NCBI GenBank assembly: GCA_964465155.1
Contig: CAYXIH010000002.1
Span: forward strand, 62,001 to 126,000
Origin: Spiro-02 sp964465155
Lineage (GTDB): Bacteria; Spirochaetota; Spirochaetia; Sphaerochaetales; Sphaerochaetaceae
Reading direction: 5' to 3'
Length of the DNA: 64,000 bases
This document shows, one piece after another, positions 62,080 to 64,000 of this stretch. The translations under genes were made by a program, and so were the position numbers. Each line of letters opens with the position of its first letter. The stretch's first letter is position 1. The notes under the pieces were generated by a model. That model did not search any database. It was not told the DNA's origin and was given only the letters and a program-made list of their open reading frames with translations.

Positions 62080-62082
62080 CTG

Positions 62083-62112
62083 TTGCCCATGGCATGTGCA
62101 GTTTGCTATAAT
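62083..62112 (+). promoter_or_regulatory. mnmE promoter (leaderless), sharing a palindrome with the epmA promoter
   Basis: TTGCCC and a consensus TATAAT with an 18-bp spacer; 8 nt to ATG 62121. The -35 is formed by the right arm of the 13-bp palindrome at 62075-62087. Confidence 0.7.
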
Positions 62113-62120
62113 CAGCACCG

Positions 62121-63470
62121 ATGAACACAGACGATACGATATTCGCTCTCGCTACAGCGTGGGCAGAGAGCGCCCTGGCGATCATACGCACCAGCGGCAC
62201 CGACGCTATTGCATTGGCAAGCACCTGCTTCTCCCGCCCCAAGGCACTGCTGCAGGCTGCCAACGGGACGTTGGTGCACGGCTACCTGCTCGACCCCGCC
62301 ACGGGGATATCCCTTGATGAGGCGGTTGCCGCGGTATACCACCAGGGACACGGCTATACCGGTGAGAACGCCGTTGAATTCACAGTGCATGGGAGTCTCC
62401 CGGGGTTGCGGAAGTTGCTGGACATGTTCTCTCGCAATGGGTTTCGCCCAGCCGAAGGGGGTGAGTTCACCCTGCGTGCGTTCATGCACGGCAAGTTGGA
62501 CCTGACCCAAGCCGAGGCGGTGCAGGAACTCATCGGTGCACAGAGCGCCGTTGCCCAGTCCCTTGCCCTGCAGCGCCTGGGCGGTGCCCTTACCCAGCGC
62601 ATCGAGTCGCTCAAGCAATCGGTGTTGGACATCGTCTCCTTCGTGGAAGTACAGCTTGACTATGCCGAGGATGAGATTGGGGGCGACACATCGTTCCCCA
62701 CCGAAAAGCTCATGGAGACCGTCGAAGGCTTGGAAGCCTTGAGCGCCACATGGAACGCTGGCCGTTTGTATGGGCATGGCGCCAAGGTGGTCCTTGCAGG
62801 TGCAACGAACGCAGGCAAGTCCTCGCTGTTCAACCTGCTGCTCAAGGAGGAACGCGCCATCGTCTCCGATGTGCATGGGACGACCCGTGACTTCATCGAG
62901 GCGTCGGTCGAGCTGGAGGGGGTTCCCATCCGGCTGTTCGACACCGCAGGATTGCGCGATGCCTTGGATACGATAGAGGTGGAGGGAATCCGCAGGACCG
63001 AGGTCTTGCTGGAGGGGGCGGACATCATCTTGCTGCTCGTTGACGGAGCCAGTGGGCAAACCCTCGGTTCCTGCGACCAGAAGATCCTCCACGACACCCG
63101 TACGATGGTCGTGTGGAACAAGGCCGACTTGGGCGGTGCAGTCCCTGCCAACGCGTATGCAGTGAGCAGCCGTACCGGAGAGGGAGTGTCTGCCTTGGTC
63201 CATGCCATGGTAGGGCGCCTTGCCTCTGCCGTACAGGGCTCCTCGGATGAACAGCAGGTGATCATCGAATCCCAGCGCCAGAGGGACGGGCTGACCCATG
63301 CGGCACAGTCGCTGCGCAATGCGCTGCAGCTCTATCAAGATGGAGTTCCATTGGACATCGTGGCAATGGACCTCACCGACGCACTGCAGTCGCTGGGCGA
63401 GTTGACCGGCGAGGTGACGAGCGCGGATGTGCTCAACCGGATCTTCAGCGGATTCTGTGTCGGAAAGTGA
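62121..63470 (+). CDS. mnmE: tRNA modification GTPase MnmE
   Basis: 449 aa. The N-terminal formyl-tetrahydrofolate-binding domain (about 1-118) is followed by a helical domain interrupted by the G domain: G1 GATNAGKSS, G2 GTTRD, G3 DTAGLR, G4 NKAD. The C-terminal CVGK motif holds the conserved Cys. With MnmG it installs the cmnm5/nm5 group on wobble uridine of certain tRNAs. No ribosome-binding site is present; a consensus -10 ends 8 nt before the ATG. Confidence 0.97.
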   Translation: MNTDDTIFALATAWAESALAIIRTSGTDAIALASTCFSRPKALLQAANGTLVHGYLLDPATGISLDEAVAAVYHQGHGYTGENAVEFTVHGSLPGLRKLLDMFSRNGFRPAEGGEFTLRAFMHGKLDLTQAEAVQELIGAQSAVAQSLALQRLGGALTQRIESLKQSVLDIVSFVEVQLDYAEDEIGGDTSFPTEKLMETVEGLEALSATWNAGRLYGHGAKVVLAGATNAGKSSLFNLLLKEERAIVSDVHGTTRDFIEASVELEGVPIRLFDTAGLRDALDTIEVEGIRRTEVLLEGADIILLLVDGASGQTLGSCDQKILHDTRTMVVWNKADLGGAVPANAYAVSSRTGEGVSALVHAMVGRLASAVQGSSDEQQVIIESQRQRDGLTHAAQSLRNALQLYQDGVPLDIVAMDLTDALQSLGELTGEVTSADVLNRIFSGFCVGK

Positions 63471-63485
63471 CAAGAAGGAACAACA

Positions 63486-64000
63486 ATGGATTATGACGCG
63501 ATAGTTATCGGAGGGGGGCATGCCGGCATAGAGGCTGCCCTCGCACTCTCCCGTATGGGGTTCGAGACCATGATGGTCACCCAGAACCTCGATGCAATCG
63601 GGAGGCTTTCCTGCAACCCCGCCATTGGCGGACTCGCCAAGGGCAATATTGTACGTGAGGTCGACGCCTTGGGTGGCGAGATGGGCCATCTCATCGACAA
63701 GAGCATGATCCAGTTCAGGATCCTCAACCGCAGCCGTGGGCCTGCCGTGCAGGCACCTCGCGCCCAGGCTGACAAGTTCACCTATCATCGCCTTGCCAAG
63801 GAGACGCTTGAGGCACAGCCACACCTGCATCTCTTCATGGATACCGTTGTCGATATCCTCCTACAGCCAGATGGTAAGACAATCTGTGGTGTGGCAACCG
63901 AACGGGGACATCAAATTAGCAGCAAGGTGGTCGTGATGACGACCGGTACGTTCATGGATGGCCGCATCTTCATCGGAGAGTACGATGCCTCTTCCGGCCG
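63486..64000 (+). CDS. mnmG: tRNA modification enzyme MnmG, N-terminal part (runs off the window)
   Basis: The first 171 codons are present. The FAD-binding start reads YDAIVIGGGHAGIEAALALSRMG, followed by the conserved SCNPAIGGLAKGNIVREVDALGGEMG and FRILNRSRGPAVQAPRAQADK. ATG 63486 follows AAGGAA and lies 15 bp after mnmE, forming an operon with its functional partner. The full protein is usually about 620-650 aa, so about 450 residues lie beyond the window. Confidence 0.97.
   Translation, partial: MDYDAIVIGGGHAGIEAALALSRMGFETMMVTQNLDAIGRLSCNPAIGGLAKGNIVREVDALGGEMGHLIDKSMIQFRILNRSRGPAVQAPRAQADKFTYHRLAKETLEAQPHLHLFMDTVVDILLQPDGKTICGVATERGHQISSKVVVMTTGTFMDGRIFIGEYDASSG

Noticed and set aside
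62112..63830. A 572-codon open frame on the - strand
   Set aside because: Antisense to mnmE and mnmG, which are clear.

Overview
This 64 kb chromosomal segment is densely coded and moderately GC-rich. It looks like a free-living or gut-associated spirochaete of the Sphaerochaeta type. That placement is inference. It rests on periplasmic sugar-binding proteins with a spirochaete-style ASGAAEK signal-peptide end, several small outer-membrane proteins ending in an aromatic residue, a P13-like exported protein, lipoproteins rich in InlB-type repeats, and fermentative genes such as D-lactate dehydrogenase. No rRNA and no CRISPR array is visible. One tRNA gene (Arg, anticodon CCG) is present.

Layout, 0-9.5 kb: the tail of an ABC sugar permease, a Gfo/Idh/MocA oxidoreductase and a DapA/NanA-type aldolase; a MerR regulator; a reverse-strand sugar ABC operon (two permeases, binding protein, TIM-barrel isomerase); then an RluA-type pseudouridine synthase and an M42 aminopeptidase. 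9.5-16 kb: tRNA-Arg, an exported protein, a nucleotidyltransferase, a 2-hydroxyacid dehydrogenase, a YitT membrane protein, a MazE/PIN fusion, a LOG protein and an outer-membrane protein. 16.2-18.5 kb: an acquired patch in which an MFS exporter lies between truncated IS1182-like and IS110-like elements. 18.6-27.8 kb: surface lipoproteins, a P13-like protein, a MazG-Fic pair, a tannase-like lipoprotein, a PfkB-like protein and D-lactate dehydrogenase.

27.9-37.2 kb: a reverse-strand stress and maintenance operon (ftsH, hslO, rlmKL, mscL) with an unusual structured leader before hslO, then a flavin reductase, a TetR regulator and oleate hydratase. 37.2-45 kb: a TolC/adaptor/MacB-like export operon that ends in its own NtrB/NtrC-type two-component system and starts with a good sigma-54 (-24/-12) promoter. 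45-57.6 kb: pepF, rlmD, a RelBE/ParE-type toxin-antitoxin pair, nadE, an outer-membrane protein, and a tightly overlapped run of a small membrane protein, MBL hydrolase, polA, coaE and a helical repeat protein. 57.8-64 kb: an MFS sugar transporter, the complete EF-P beta-lysylation set (epmB, efp, epmA), mnmE and the start of mnmG.

The observations most worth checking are: (1) at least six genes whose -10 box ends only 6-9 nt before the start codon and that lack a Shine-Dalgarno sequence, pointing to widespread leaderless transcription, including a divergent epmA/mnmE pair whose -35 boxes are the two arms of one palindrome; (2) the structured hslO leader, with two conflicting long stems, one covering the start codon region; (3) the sigma-54 self-contained efflux operon; (4) a MazE-PIN fusion with a decayed nuclease centre; (5) a MazG-Fic operon whose Fic protein carries a VbhA-like antitoxin segment; (6) a clamp-binding-like NLDLF motif on an N-terminal tail of DNA polymerase I; (7) a possible IS110 bridge-RNA remnant.
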